From Nostoc sp. TH1S01 (GTDB lineage: Bacteria; Cyanobacteriota; Cyanobacteriia; Cyanobacteriales; Nostocaceae), in contig JAGKSW010000041.1 in assembly GCA_018993265.1 (NCBI GenBank), forward strand, positions 1-64,000: a stretch of 64,000 nt of DNA, in the 5' to 3' direction. Position 1 is the stretch's first letter. Each line of letters opens with the position of its first letter. The translations under genes and the position numbers were made by a program. The notes under the pieces are model-generated. The model saw nothing but the letters and a program-made list of their open reading frames with translations. It was not told the DNA's origin and ran no database searches. This document shows, one piece after another, positions 17,395 to 28,300 of the stretch.

Positions 17395-17721
17395 CTAACG
17401 CATTCTTACGGCGGTACCTGTTGCCGTAATCAGCATTAAAACTCCGGACTGGTCAACATTGATTGTACCTGTATCGATTTCAATACCAATGACTGCGTTT
17501 GCGCCTAATCGTTGTGCGCGTTGTTCTAATTCTAAGAGTGCTTTTCTTTGACCTTCTTCAAATAAACGTTCATAGCTAGCAGTTCGTCCACCAATTACAT
17601 CTCGAATGCTGGCAAAAAAATCTCGTAAAAAATTGCTACCATAAACAACTTCCGCAGTTACAATTCCTAAATATGAATCAATCACTGCACCTTGAATCAC
17701 ATCGGTTGTCGTTAAAATCAT
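17395..17721 (-). CDS. YbjQ-family (UPF0145) protein
   Basis: A 108-residue protein with the family pattern: short N-terminal strand MILTTTDVIQG, the core LGIVTAEVVYGSNFLRDFF, RTASYERLFEEGQRKALLELE, and AQRLGANAVIGIEIDTGTI. Members form small pentameric assemblies with a putative heavy-metal-binding annotation that is poorly tested. Full length for the family. No neighbours in the same operon. Confidence 0.88.
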   Translation of the reverse strand: MILTTTDVIQGAVIDSYLGIVTAEVVYGSNFLRDFFASIRDVIGGRTASYERLFEEGQRKALLELEQRAQRLGANAVIGIEIDTGTINVDQSGVLMLITATGTAVRMR

Positions 17722-18291
17722 AGGTTAATCACATAGGTGAGCAGGTCAAGAAATATTGTACGTCTGAGATTGTTATTATTGGGTACTTCCAGAAATTAAA
17801 TTATTCAACTACTAACCATCAAAGATATTGATCAGAATCTGTTTCTCCCTATGCACCTATGCTCCTCGGCTTTCTCTGCTACCCTCATGATTGGATATTT
17901 TTTTAATTGGAAGTCCGTTAGGGTAACTGCTTACTTAAAATTAAACTTAGTGCTTGAAAGCAAGATAAAAATTTATACAGGCAATTATTGTTTTGCGGTT
18001 TAACATTAAAATACTATTGCAAAATTGGTAAGCAAGTATCAAGTTGTTCACAAAAAAAGACTTAAGTAGGCTATTTAATGATTTACAGATTAAGATGAGG
18101 AGTATACGGAATATTGAATACTTAGAAAATATATCTTTCAGTAGAAACTCTGGAAAATTTGTGTAATTTACATCAGGACAGTTTAAAAATTATTAATATT
18201 TCGTAAAACAGAATAAATACAGTTTTCAAAAATCCATATTTTTGTTTTAATGTACAAGAAAAAAGATTGCTAGAAGTTCAGGAAATTTACT
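17722..18291. other. AT-rich intergenic region upstream of the TPR gene
   Basis: 570 bp between divergent genes with no open frame of note. It should hold promoters for both the YbjQ-like and TPR genes, but I cannot place -10 and -35 elements with confidence. Confidence 0.4.
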
Positions 18292-18972
18292 GTGTACAAA
18301 CGTATATCACTTATAGCTAGTGTTCTTTTATTAGGATGTAGTGTTGTTACGATTCCTTCAACAGTTCAAGCTCAGGTATTAGTTGCACAAGCCAAAAACC
18401 CAGAATTAAAGGAATTGTTTGAGGAAGGTCGTAGACAAGTTGATGCTGGTGATTATAATGGAGCGATCGCTACATATCAAAGAGCCGCAGCCCTAGACCC
18501 CAAGAATGCTAAAGTATACTCTGGCATGGGTTACTTGTACGCTCAACAAGGAAATTATCAAGCTGCCTTAGTTGCTTATCGTCGGGCATTGGGTCTTGAC
18601 CCTGATAATAGCGATTTCTTTTATGCTGTCGGTTACATCAAAGGTAATTTGGGTGACACTAAAGGCTCCAGAGATGCTTACCGTCGAGCCATTCAGCTAA
18701 ACCGTAACAATATTAATGCTTATCTGGGATTGGGAGTCACCCAAGCTCGTTTGGGTGACTATGAAGCAGCGAATTGGGCTTATGAGCAAGCTATTAACAT
18801 AGATCGCAACAATCCGCAGATATATGAGTTTATGGCGGCGATGTTTAAACAACGTCGCCAGACAAAGCAAGCAAATAACTTACTACAAAAAGCTCGTAGC
18901 TTATACCAACGCCAAAATAATGCTGATGGGGTTGAAAGAGTAGAAGCAATGTTGCGCGAGTTAGGAGGTTGA
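18292..18972 (+). CDS. Secreted or lipoprotein-type TPR protein
   Basis: A 226-residue protein. The start is GTG at 18292 with AGGA eight bases upstream. The N-terminus is a signal sequence (ISLIASVLLLGCSVVTIPST) containing a cysteine that could be lipidated, and ending near AQA. Residues 40-205 form about five tetratricopeptide repeats (GDYNGAIATYQRAAALDPKN, GNYQAALVAYRRALGLDPDN, and so on), a superhelix for protein binding. It probably acts as an exported assembly scaffold, but the partner is unknown. It converges with the ABC ATPase gene with a 2-bp gap. Confidence 0.85.
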   Translation: MYKRISLIASVLLLGCSVVTIPSTVQAQVLVAQAKNPELKELFEEGRRQVDAGDYNGAIATYQRAAALDPKNAKVYSGMGYLYAQQGNYQAALVAYRRALGLDPDNSDFFYAVGYIKGNLGDTKGSRDAYRRAIQLNRNNINAYLGLGVTQARLGDYEAANWAYEQAINIDRNNPQIYEFMAAMFKQRRQTKQANNLLQKARSLYQRQNNADGVERVEAMLRELGG

Positions 18973-18974
18973 AA

Positions 18975-19877
18975 TTAATCTAACTGTCGTCCAGTTAATT
19001 CCACAAAAATATCTTCTAAATTAGAGGGACGCACCATCATTCCGGTTTTATCTGGCTGTTGATTTAGATAATTGTTTGCTTCTTCTAAAGTAGGGAAAAA
19101 TAGATATTCCCAACTTCGGGCGCTTTCATTACCCGCCTCGGTGATTCCTAATTGTTTCATGACCAAACCTTCACCGTGAGCAGAACGCAACTGTTGGAGC
19201 GTTCCTAAAGATATAAGTTTGCCACTATCCATAATCCCAATGCGTCCTGGCCCAGCAGCTTCAAAAGCTCCACATAAGTACTCGACTTCATCCATATAAT
19301 GAGTCGTGAGTAACATTGTCATCCCTTGCTTGTTGAGATCCCGAATAATCTCCCAAAGTCGGCGACGAGTTTGGGGGTCTAGTCCGACAGTTGGTTCATC
19401 CAAAAATAAAATTTGTGGTCGGTGGAGTAAAGCCCTGGCTATTTGTAATCGTCGTTTCATCCCGCCAGACAGAGTTTTGACCAAATCATCTCTTCTGTCT
19501 GCTAGTTCCACATACTCTAGCCACTGATTAATCAGTCGTTGTCGCTGTGGGTTGGCTATACGATGTAGCCGCCCATGCACTTCCATATTTTCCCAAACAC
19601 TTAAATCACCATCTATACTAGTTTGCTGCAAGACAACGCCAATGCTTTGTTTTGCTTGTATTGGTTGTTTGACAACATCATAACCAGCCACTTCTATATG
19701 TCCTTGAGATGGCTTGGTTAATGTCGTCAACATCCGAATTGTGGTTGATTTACCTGCACCGTTAGGGCCAAGTAGCGCAAAGATTTCTCCAGGTGCGATC
19801 GCAAATGATAAATCATTAACTACAGGAATATTTTTGTAAAATTTGAAGACATTCTCTAACAGAACAGCAGCAGTCAT
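18975..19877 (-). CDS. ABC transporter ATP-binding protein, DrrA-like
   Basis: A 300-residue ATPase with Walker A LLGPNGAGKSTTIRML (near residue 35), signature LSGGMKRRLQIARALL (near 138), Walker B ILFLDEPTVGLDPQTRR, and H-loop LLTTHYMDEVEYLC. The C-terminal extension ending MVRPSNLEDIFVELTGRQL is typical of the drug- and polysaccharide-export subfamily that pairs with ABC-2 permeases. No permease gene is adjacent, so the partner must be elsewhere. The substrate is unknown. Confidence 0.9.
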   Translation of the reverse strand: MTAAVLLENVFKFYKNIPVVNDLSFAIAPGEIFALLGPNGAGKSTTIRMLTTLTKPSQGHIEVAGYDVVKQPIQAKQSIGVVLQQTSIDGDLSVWENMEVHGRLHRIANPQRQRLINQWLEYVELADRRDDLVKTLSGGMKRRLQIARALLHRPQILFLDEPTVGLDPQTRRRLWEIIRDLNKQGMTMLLTTHYMDEVEYLCGAFEAAGPGRIGIMDSGKLISLGTLQQLRSAHGEGLVMKQLGITEAGNESARSWEYLFFPTLEEANNYLNQQPDKTGMMVRPSNLEDIFVELTGRQLD

Positions 19878-20085
19878 GGATAACTTAACTTAATATTTCA
19901 TTCCTCACTTAGACTATCATTCGTTGAGTATTGATTGCTGAGGGACTTCCAAGGGAATTCCAATTTAAAAAATATACAATCACGTTCATGGCAAGGGGGC
20001 AAGGAGCAGGGGGAAGACAGTTGTTTTGAAGCAGATAATTGGATAATTAATTTTCTGGAAGTCCCTGAGTAAATACGAATTGCTA

Positions 20086-23000
20086 TCACTCCCATTCTTG
20101 AAATTCATCGTTTGTGTTGCGAAGTAGGCTATTAAGTTGGGTGCGGTGAGTTTCAAAGTTAGCGGCGATATAAATTAGTAAAATGCCAACTAACAAACCG
20201 ACAATCCATTTTAAAAAGGGATAACGTAAGCTGAAAATTACTAATTGGTAAATACTAGTAATTAAAAAAGTACCTGTACCAACGTACAGAAAAGCGCGAA
20301 TACGTAAAGCTAATCCGGCAAAAATAGCGATGAGGCTGAAAATTCCGGGAATGATGACTATATCTTGATGAAACACCACCGCCCATCCGCAAATTAAACT
20401 GATACCTACCAGCCGGACAATGTGCCGAGATGATTTATATTCTGGCAGTTTTAGTTGTGGATCAACTTGGGCAATGTATAACAGAGAGAGTCCAACGGCG
20501 GTACAATACCACAAAGCATCAGTAATATTTAATTGGTGTAACCATTTCCAGGCTGCCCAATCAATTAAGGCAACGGTGATATATGTCAGGCGGATATTCT
20601 CACTCACCTTGGCTAAGATGATGTAAAATGCAGCCGCAATGACTAGAGTTATGGGGTAAACTTGCAGTTTGGTTTCCCACAAAATGATTAATGGCAGAAT
20701 GTAGGCGGCGAGTTGCCAAGGTCTTTTTGACCAACCCCAATTTTCCCAGGGTAAGCTGTATAAAAAGTAGGCTATCACACAAGCGATCGCACCATTCCAA
20801 GGTACTAACGGCCCGGCTAACCACTGTCCCACGGCGGTTTCTCGCCAATAAACCCGCATTCCCAATACTTCTAATAAGCCGAGGTAAACCCACATCTCTT
20901 CGGTGGTAATTCTGCCAAAAACCCGTGGTGTATTACTATTACCTCGTCCTTGGAAGATGGCATACATAATTAATAATCCCCCTGTACCCAACCCGACAAG
21001 GCGATTAGCTTGAATTGGCACGGCAATGGCCAGGGTTAATAATACACTACTCCAAGCCCAGTGCAGATGAGCAATACCTTGGATTTCTGGCAAGCTGAGG
21101 CGTAAGTATTGGCTCAACCACGGTGCTAATCTACTGTAAACTAGCATGATGCTTGTCCCTAAAGCAGACATAGCAATTAAGCCATCACCAAATGCACCGC
21201 CTTGAGCTTGGGACATTTGATAAAACAATAATTCATAAAATGAAATTGATACACCAATAATGCCGCAGTACAGTAGAGGTTTGAAGTCTGGGTGTCGTCT
21301 CCCGATACCAATGACGATTAAGGCTACACCCAAGGTAAATAAACCAGTCCATTCGGTAAAAACGTTTAACCGCAGGACAACACTCAATGCACCATAAACT
21401 AAGGGCAGAATATGTAAACTGTTAGGAAGTTTGGCGGGATGATATCTTCGTCGCCACCATTCGCCTAAAAGTTGGGTGAATAAACCTAAAGCAATATTGG
21501 CGATCGCAACTTTGATTGTAGAATGTTCACCAAAGCTCAATACTTCGGCGATGAATAATTCTACACACCAACCAATACCGTAAAAGGCCCAATCTGTTGG
21601 TTCACGCCAGCTACGATAAACAATGGCGAGTAAAGTGATTGTACTTGCGACTAAATACCAAACTCCGGGGATAACGACGGCATCATAAACTAAATATGAG
21701 TGGATTGTCAGGCTTAAGAGTACAGTACAACATACAGCGATCGCCCATTTATCACTAGCATCTGCATATATACCTGCTAAGTCATGGTTGCGTTGTTGTA
21801 GTAATTTTCGCATTAACCATAAACTAAAAGAGGCGATCGCACCTACGACTAACCAACCTGCAATAGCTAGGCGGGGTAATCCTGCTATCCCTTCCCACAG
21901 CAACGCCGCTACAAAACTCAGTCCTAAACCGATGGTGAATCCCGCAGTTGGTTGATTTCTTAAATAGCGGGTGTTGAAATACATTACCGATGCACCCACA
22001 GCCAAACCGATTAATCTCGTTCCTGGGAGGGAAATAGTTAGCAATTGCGCCATTGCTACAGCCAGAAGACTCAAGAAACTTCTTGTAGTGCGACGTTGTG
22101 CTGTGGTGCGAATGGCTAAAATTGTCAGGGATAAAGGTGTAACTAGCCACATTACTCCCCAATATTCTTGAGTCAAAGTTGCACTATCCCAAGATGAAAC
22201 GAGATTTACCCACAAAAGAATAAAACTGACGAGAGATAGTCCTAAGCCGATGTTCCATGCACTACGTTGCCATACACCACTGCCGAGACTAAATCCCCAT
22301 TCTGCCACCATCACGCCTAACACAACACCAGCCCAGAGGTAATTCGGGAGACTTGGTAGTAACAAATCAATCACTGAGAAAAGTGCCAGTATCCCGATGA
22401 AGTGAGTCAGGTAGATTAAAGGCGTGGAAGATGGCGAACGGCGTTTGCTGACAACAGCCAAAGTAATAGTTGAAAAAACTAGATTTAGCGATCGCAAGGT
22501 AGGATTAATTGTGGCAATGACAGTTAAAAAACTGCCAAACATCACCGCTAATGCTTCACCGAAATTTGCCAAATCTCGTTTCTCGGCATGACGCAAGCGA
22601 TCGCACAGCCATACCATAAAAATTAAATAAGGAAATAATGCCACACTCAGCAATGCCCAAGGTTCATTTTGCGCCTGCGTGAGATTCGTAGCAATTGCAA
22701 TGATTGATTGTCGCGTTCCTGGTGGTACTATTCGCCAACCCTGCCAAATCGACTGTAAGCCAACCACAAACAACACTGCTAAATCAACGTTGAGGCTATA
22801 TCTCTGCAAACGCTGACTTACATACCACAAAGCCAAACCACTCACAGCCAAAGCTTGTCCCGGATAATCTGCTACAGCCACAGCCCAACCGAGGAAGAGT
22901 AAAAGGCTACCTAAAATTTCCCAAACGGGGTGAAGTGCTGAGTGCTGAGTGCTGAGTGCTGAGTGCTGAGTGCTGAGTGCTGAGTGGGAAGAAGTTTCAG

Positions 23001-24000
23001 TAAATCTTTCTCCTTCTACCCCCTGCTGCTGTACTAACCAAGTAATCAACCAACCGCAAATCCCAATGGCTAACCCTAGTTGGGTGACATTTACCCCAGC
23101 AACAAAAATTGCCCGTGACAGCAGTAGGATTAACGAGTAAACAATGACGGTGGCAAATAAACTAAGTTGATTTTTTCCAGTGTTGCGTTGCTGGCGATGA
23201 ATGTAATAGATAGTTAGTAAAGTTGTGCCTATCATCGCTGCATACACAGCAATTAAAGGAAAGACTGTGATTTTCCAACCCCAATGTAAATAACTCAGCG
23301 CCAGGATATTAATTAGCGGTAACTTTCTCGTGCGCGAGTTGGGAAAAACTGTACGATTGCTGCACAGTAAAACTGTAATATAAGTCAGGGTAGGAGCAGC
23401 GATCGCAATTGTCAACCAGTTAAGCGGATTCAGCCACAACCCAAAACTGTCCATTGCCCAAAAATTTACAGGCACTAAAAATAAAGTGACAATCAATAAC
23501 GTCTGAGTTGTTAATCTCAGGTTTGCTTGTCTCCCAGTCCAAAAGCTGAAACCCCAAAAAGTCAAAGTATAAGCAAATAAAACTCCATACTGTCCCGCAG
23601 CGGGAAATCTTTCCCATTGACTTGCAGCCAATACCCCAGAGGACAGCACTACTAAAAACACACCTAAAAATAGTAGCCAGCGCACACTCAGTTCTTCCCC
23701 CAAAGATTGCAACATCCTCGTGGCGAAATTGGGTTGAGAAGGTTTTTTTGGCGGTGCTGGCGAATAAGCAATTAATGGTTTTGCTGGCTGTTTGGGAGTT
23801 GCAACCGCTACAACTGGTTCCGGTTCGACTTGCGGTTGTAACACTACTAAACAAGTGAGATATTCCTTACATAACTGCCTAACTTGGGCATCAGATATCA
23901 AACCTAAGCGCAGCCATAAATCCAATCCTTCTAAGAGTTGCGGATGGGAAGATGGTAGGGTGAGGTGAAGTTTTAACGGACGCTCTGGGGAAGATGACAT
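20086..24000 (-). CDS. Very large polytopic membrane protein (DUF2157-like N-terminus)
   Basis: A 1304-residue protein. Residues 1-55 form a soluble helical domain (LLEGLDLWLRLGLISDAQVR) like DUF2157. A Pro/Ala-rich linker runs to about 95, and more than 25 hydrophobic segments then fill the rest. The C-terminus is short and cytosolic (NSLLRNTNDEFQEWE). I know similar giant membrane proteins from cyanobacterial genomes with no assigned function. Residues around 340-356 (SALSTQHSALSTQHSAL) are encoded by a seven-copy AGTGCTG array lying between two membrane segments. The gene stands alone; the ABC ATPase starts 209 bp downstream on the same strand and has no evident link. Confidence 0.8.
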   Translation of the reverse strand: MSSSPERPLKLHLTLPSSHPQLLEGLDLWLRLGLISDAQVRQLCKEYLTCLVVLQPQVEPEPVVAVATPKQPAKPLIAYSPAPPKKPSQPNFATRMLQSLGEELSVRWLLFLGVFLVVLSSGVLAASQWERFPAAGQYGVLFAYTLTFWGFSFWTGRQANLRLTTQTLLIVTLFLVPVNFWAMDSFGLWLNPLNWLTIAIAAPTLTYITVLLCSNRTVFPNSRTRKLPLINILALSYLHWGWKITVFPLIAVYAAMIGTTLLTIYYIHRQQRNTGKNQLSLFATVIVYSLILLLSRAIFVAGVNVTQLGLAIGICGWLITWLVQQQGVEGERFTETSSHSALSTQHSALSTQHSALHPVWEILGSLLLFLGWAVAVADYPGQALAVSGLALWYVSQRLQRYSLNVDLAVLFVVGLQSIWQGWRIVPPGTRQSIIAIATNLTQAQNEPWALLSVALFPYLIFMVWLCDRLRHAEKRDLANFGEALAVMFGSFLTVIATINPTLRSLNLVFSTITLAVVSKRRSPSSTPLIYLTHFIGILALFSVIDLLLPSLPNYLWAGVVLGVMVAEWGFSLGSGVWQRSAWNIGLGLSLVSFILLWVNLVSSWDSATLTQEYWGVMWLVTPLSLTILAIRTTAQRRTTRSFLSLLAVAMAQLLTISLPGTRLIGLAVGASVMYFNTRYLRNQPTAGFTIGLGLSFVAALLWEGIAGLPRLAIAGWLVVGAIASFSLWLMRKLLQQRNHDLAGIYADASDKWAIAVCCTVLLSLTIHSYLVYDAVVIPGVWYLVASTITLLAIVYRSWREPTDWAFYGIGWCVELFIAEVLSFGEHSTIKVAIANIALGLFTQLLGEWWRRRYHPAKLPNSLHILPLVYGALSVVLRLNVFTEWTGLFTLGVALIVIGIGRRHPDFKPLLYCGIIGVSISFYELLFYQMSQAQGGAFGDGLIAMSALGTSIMLVYSRLAPWLSQYLRLSLPEIQGIAHLHWAWSSVLLTLAIAVPIQANRLVGLGTGGLLIMYAIFQGRGNSNTPRVFGRITTEEMWVYLGLLEVLGMRVYWRETAVGQWLAGPLVPWNGAIACVIAYFLYSLPWENWGWSKRPWQLAAYILPLIILWETKLQVYPITLVIAAAFYIILAKVSENIRLTYITVALIDWAAWKWLHQLNITDALWYCTAVGLSLLYIAQVDPQLKLPEYKSSRHIVRLVGISLICGWAVVFHQDIVIIPGIFSLIAIFAGLALRIRAFLYVGTGTFLITSIYQLVIFSLRYPFLKWIVGLLVGILLIYIAANFETHRTQLNSLLRNTNDEFQEWE
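22934..22982. repeat. Seven-copy AGTGCTG array inside a coding sequence
   Basis: Seven perfect tandem copies of AGTGCTG plus a partial eighth. Because 7 is not a multiple of 3, the protein repeat is 7 residues long per three copies (STQHSAL). Copy changes of three keep the frame; any other change breaks it. The same heptamer occurs in spacers at 48732-48820 and 63331-63379. Confidence 0.95.
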
Positions 24001-24385
24001 AAGCAGCAGCCGTGTAGGTATATACTTAAATCTTGGTAGAAGTCCAGTATATGTTGGCTCAACTTGTGCCAGTTAGTCGAGCGATCGCCAGAATGTTTTA
24101 AGATGAGTGCGATCAAACTCTCCTCAAAGAGTCTCTGAGTTTTACCCCTCCCTAACCCTCCTTGTGAAGGCTACGGTATACACACAAGTTATCAAATGAG
24201 TTCCAGTTCTTGGATTACCCCTCCCTAACCCTCCCCTTGTAAAGGGGAGGGAACAATTTCCCCCCTTTCCAAGGGGGGATTAAGGGGGGTAATTAGACTT
24301 GTTTGTACACTATAGCCTTGTAGAGCAGAGGAATAGAAGCGGGGTTTCTTATATCCAATGTACCAAACTGTAACTTTTAACTCTT
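24001..24385. repeat. Intergenic region with C-rich palindromic repeats
   Basis: CCCTCCCCTT-GTA-AAGGGGAGGG (24229-24251) is a perfect 10-bp hairpin. It is followed by CCCCCCTT…AAGGGGGG (24260-24278) and a further TTAAGGGGGGTAATT. A partial copy of the leading CCCCTCCCTAACCCTCC lies at 24146-24162. These are the widespread CCCTCCCTAACCCTCC-type palindromes of cyanobacterial spacers. No gene is seen. Confidence 0.8.
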
Positions 24386-25027
24386 CTATTGCTGAAACTG
24401 GCACATTAACCAAGCGCAAACTTCCGATTGATTCATTTCACGGCTACGGCGTAAGGCTTCTTCTAAAATTGCCCTTACCAGTCCAGGTAAAACTTGTGAT
24501 TCTTGAATACGTTTGCTACCCTGATCTGCCATAGTATGTGCAATGATTTGAGCATTCTGCACATCTACTACCCAGTATTCAGCAACGCCTAATTCTTCGT
24601 AGAGAGAGCGTTTTGTTCCCAAGTCATCAAGTAGAAAAGTTTTTGCAATCTCAATCACTAAATCTGGTACAGGGTAGCGTTCAAGGTTGACAATTCCTGT
24701 ACCAGATGGGATGCTTTGAGCGCGTTCTCTGAGATAATACGCTACATCAGGCTGACAATCCTGAATTCCTGTTTTAGGAAAAGTTGTGGTGTCTAAACCT
24801 GTAGCTAAAATTCCTTTCAGTGTGGCAAATAGAGTCACCGCAAATATAATGATCACATGGTCTTGACCATGATCAAAACTAACTGGAGCCATTTCCAGCC
24901 TCATGTATCCTTTGTAATAATAACTTTTTGCTTTATCAGTCTGTAGTTCAGTGATTACCTGCAAATATTCTGGCCAAGAAGCAGGAAGCCATACGTCCGT
25001 CGGTAATTGGGTTTGAGTTTCACTCAT
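24386..25027 (-). CDS. Uma2-family (DUF820) putative endonuclease
   Basis: A 213-residue protein with the restriction-endonuclease-like fold of the Uma2 family. Catalytic-region motifs are QDCQPDVAYYLRERAQSIP, PDLVIEIAKTFLLDDLGTKR, and SLYEELGVAEYWVVDVQNAQ. Residues D, E and K are placed as in the PD-(D/E)XK core. The protein is full length, from the ATG at 25027. The family is strongly expanded in cyanobacteria and is generally linked to mobile or accessory DNA; cellular role unproven. It is the outermost gene of the repeat-rich accessory segment, 46 bp from 21-bp array A. Confidence 0.88.
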   Translation of the reverse strand: MSETQTQLPTDVWLPASWPEYLQVITELQTDKAKSYYYKGYMRLEMAPVSFDHGQDHVIIIFAVTLFATLKGILATGLDTTTFPKTGIQDCQPDVAYYLRERAQSIPSGTGIVNLERYPVPDLVIEIAKTFLLDDLGTKRSLYEELGVAEYWVVDVQNAQIIAHTMADQGSKRIQESQVLPGLVRAILEEALRRSREMNQSEVCAWLMCQFQQ

Positions 25028-25073
25028 TGTCTAACCCTTTTGCCATCAAGTTATATCTTTTGTAACTTACATT

Positions 25074-25304
25074 CCGAGTTTTTTGCTCGACACTTTGACA
25101 TCTGAAGTGGGATGTTCGAGTTCGGAAGGCGAAGATTCAAGTTCTGAAGGTGAAATTTCGAGTTCTGAGGTGCAACGTTGGTGTTATAAGGGTGAAACTT
25201 CGAGTTTGGAAGACGAAGTTTCGAGCTTTTTGCTCGGATGTTGGTGTTCTAAGGTCGGAATTTGGTGTTATGAAGTGGAACTTTTGAGTTCTGAGGTTAA
25301 ATGA
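25074..25304. repeat. 21-bp degenerate tandem repeat array A (11 units)
   Basis: Eleven consecutive 21-bp units with no insertion, in register from 25074. Units resemble TCGAGTTCTGA followed by AGGTGAAATT; some positions (leading T-G, central TCT, trailing AA-TT) are well kept. One unit carries TTTTTGCTCG as in arrays B and C. The period equals seven codons, so several frames stay open on both strands, but the peptide is low complexity and no start context is visible. I treat it as non-coding. It fills the gap between the Uma2 gene and the end of the STAND gene. Confidence 0.9.
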
Positions 25305-25344
25305 TGGTGATTGAATGGACAATCACCTCATTTATGACTTCAAT

Positions 25345-28300
25345 TTATTCTCCTTTAATACCAGCCTCAATTGCTTTTACAAATGGGCTGACCCACCACT
25401 GATCAGAAGCTTTCTGAAGTGCCTCAAATATGAATGCTTTTCCTCCAAGTTCTACACGTTTCATCAAAGTTGGATTTTGCTTTACTTGTTCCACTGCTGC
25501 TGTAACAACTCTTTGTTTCTCCACTTCAGTTGAGGGTTGGTAATTCTCTGTAAGGCGGTTGAAAATTTGCTGGATTTCATCAAACGCATCTATTAAGTTT
25601 TTTTCCTGAGCATAATTGTGTTGAATTTGATCTCCATAGATAGTGCTGTTAATATTAGCAGCGTTTACATTATTATTGAAGTTAATGATTGGGTTGCTTG
25701 GTTCTTGCATAATTAGATAATTTGCTTGAATCTGTGTACTTTGAGATTCTATTTTATTACTAACAATTTGGAGAATCTCTTCTGGCTTAAATGGTTGCCA
25801 TGTTTGGCGACGAGCTAAAGTCTCAGCTTCTAGTAATCTCCATTGCAATTTGTCTTTTAATTCTGGAAGCTCACGGATAATTTTGCGAAGTGCTTCATAG
25901 GCTTGGACAGTACCACGTTCTTGTAGACGCTGCGGAATATAGTTTTTCCACATCTTGACATCATCAATTTCTCCTACTATTACAGCTTGTATACCAATGA
26001 TTTCTTCAGACTCATGCTGATGCTCTTCAATATCTGGGTATTGTTCGGCAAGAAAAATATATAAATCGGCTACATATTCTTCTTTTAAATGCTGTTCAAT
26101 TTCACCGTCGGCGGCAGCTTGGAACGCGATAGACCTCAATACTTCTCGACCAAATTCACAATCTTGCTGTATCGCTGACCATATAATTGACCAACTAAAA
26201 TTGTCTGCATGAAGTATAAGTGTACGAGCAGCTACGACTGCTTTATCTCTTGCTTCCCCAGACATAGGCACTGAAGGAGAAATTAAAGATACCGCAAAGG
26301 CTCTAGCTTCATCAATTTCTTCAGTGAAGATATCTGCCAATAAAATTTCCAACATACCAGCATTTAAATCTTCATTTTTGACATTGTTAATTATTGCTTT
26401 TGCAAGAGGTTCATCCAATAAATTTTTAGTTAAACGATAAACATCATTTGGATAAAAAGTACGAGGCTGATAATTGTGTTGCATCATCAAAACTATCAGT
26501 GTTTCTATGAACTCATTAGGAATGCTTTGATATGCTGTTCGTACTATTTCGCGTTCATGTTCATTATTCTTTTCTTTATTTCTGTCAGAAAAACTTATAG
26601 ACCTTAAAATAACTGGTATCCACTTTACCCATATATTAGACGAAATAGTTGGGATAAAGTCTGGCTCTTGCTTTGACAATAAATGCAGTGCCTGATAGCC
26701 AGCAAATGGTGGATGAGAAAAATTATTTGTTCCCAGCCATGTTTGAGTTTCTGGTTCTCCAGCATCAAGATAAGCTTTTGCTGCCTTGATAATCCTAACT
26801 TTCGTATCTGTATCTGCTTCTCCCCATCCAGGAAGTTTGGTTATATCTGGTTCAAAAATCTTATCGATGTTGTAACGAGTGCTGGTTGGTATGAGAGTCA
26901 TTTCGGCGCACACTTGCCACCATAGCTCAGGATGACTTGATTCAATTCTTTCTAACGCTGCAACTACTTTCTGTTTTGGAGGTGGTTTTAGCAAAGGTTT
27001 TTTTTCACGAGGCTTTAACAAATTTTGTAGTTCTAGGTAGCTCACCTTTGCTTGTTCGGCTCTGGGAGAACCAAGCTCCATAGGTTCTAACTCTAATGCA
27101 AATTCTGCTTTCAGACTACAATTATGCTGACTAGCTGTAATAACAGTACTGACTTGATCTGAATTATTCCAATCAAGTTTCCAGCGTATCAACTTGGCAT
27201 AAATCTTTTGTACACGTTCAGATTCCGATAACTGTAAACGTTGAAACAGCCATGAGAAATCTTGTTTCAAAGGGGTTAACGAACTATATTCACTATATCC
27301 AGCTAACCACAGAGGTTCTTGTTCCGAATCGGGTAAGAGCGAAATGATTTCTTCTATTAGTTGACGGCGTTTACATTCGTCAACTTCTAACTGTTGTTTA
27401 AATGATGAATTTTCAGTTTCATCTATGTTACCAATAATTTCGTCATGCTTCTTCAGTCTTAAGTAAGCTATTTTAGCGAATCCTTCAAGAATTTCTGATT
27501 CATAGAGATGCTCCCAAGCTTTCAACATAATTGCATCTGATAACGCTCCAAAAGGATAGTGTAAATCGCGTCTAGTAATTTGCTTTTCTAGCCACCTTAA
27601 AGCTACTGGTAAATCAGATATTTGAAGATGTTCTGCAAGCTCTCTTGCTATAAAGGCTTGATATCTTCCACCAATGGATTGAGATACTGGTTGTATTAAT
27701 GTGTCAAACAGTTCTTGTGCTGTAATGTTAACCGGCCAAACTGCTCGGAGTCCAAAACCTTTTAGCTGTTCTTCTACGTCATTTTTGATTTTTGCAACTG
27801 CTAAAGGTTTTAATCTTGCTTTGGTTTTCTCATCACCAAGATTGCATACAGCCTCTGCTGCATTGATGCGAACCCAAGAATGTTGCTGAGGATCAAGAGC
27901 AACATTAGCAAGATACTCCTGTACATCTTTGACATTACAGGCTTCTGCAATATCTATTGCTACGTTCCGTGCATTAATACTCTTTGTTGAATAGCAAATA
28001 TAAGGTAGAAGCTGATCAGGTAAATTAGGATGATTTAGATTTTGGTAGAGCCAAGTATTATATTGGTAAGTTAATTTTTCATCATTATGTAGTTTTAGAA
28101 GAGATTCAATTAGAGAAGCTTTCTCATTATCACTGGCAGTAGCAACATCGCTTTGCAGTAATACATGAGGATCAGTTTTCATAACTTCCTGAAATACTTC
28201 AGGTAAAAGACTAGCTAGCCAAGCCACTGTTTCATACAACTGAGGAATAATCCTGTTCTCAGGATCATCAGGATGAACTATAAGTTTTAGTATTTGAGGT

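Noticed and set aside
25083-25304. Open frame of 73 codons within array A
   Set aside because: The period of 21 bp keeps frames open on both strands. The peptide is a degenerate seven-residue repeat and there is no ribosome-binding site.
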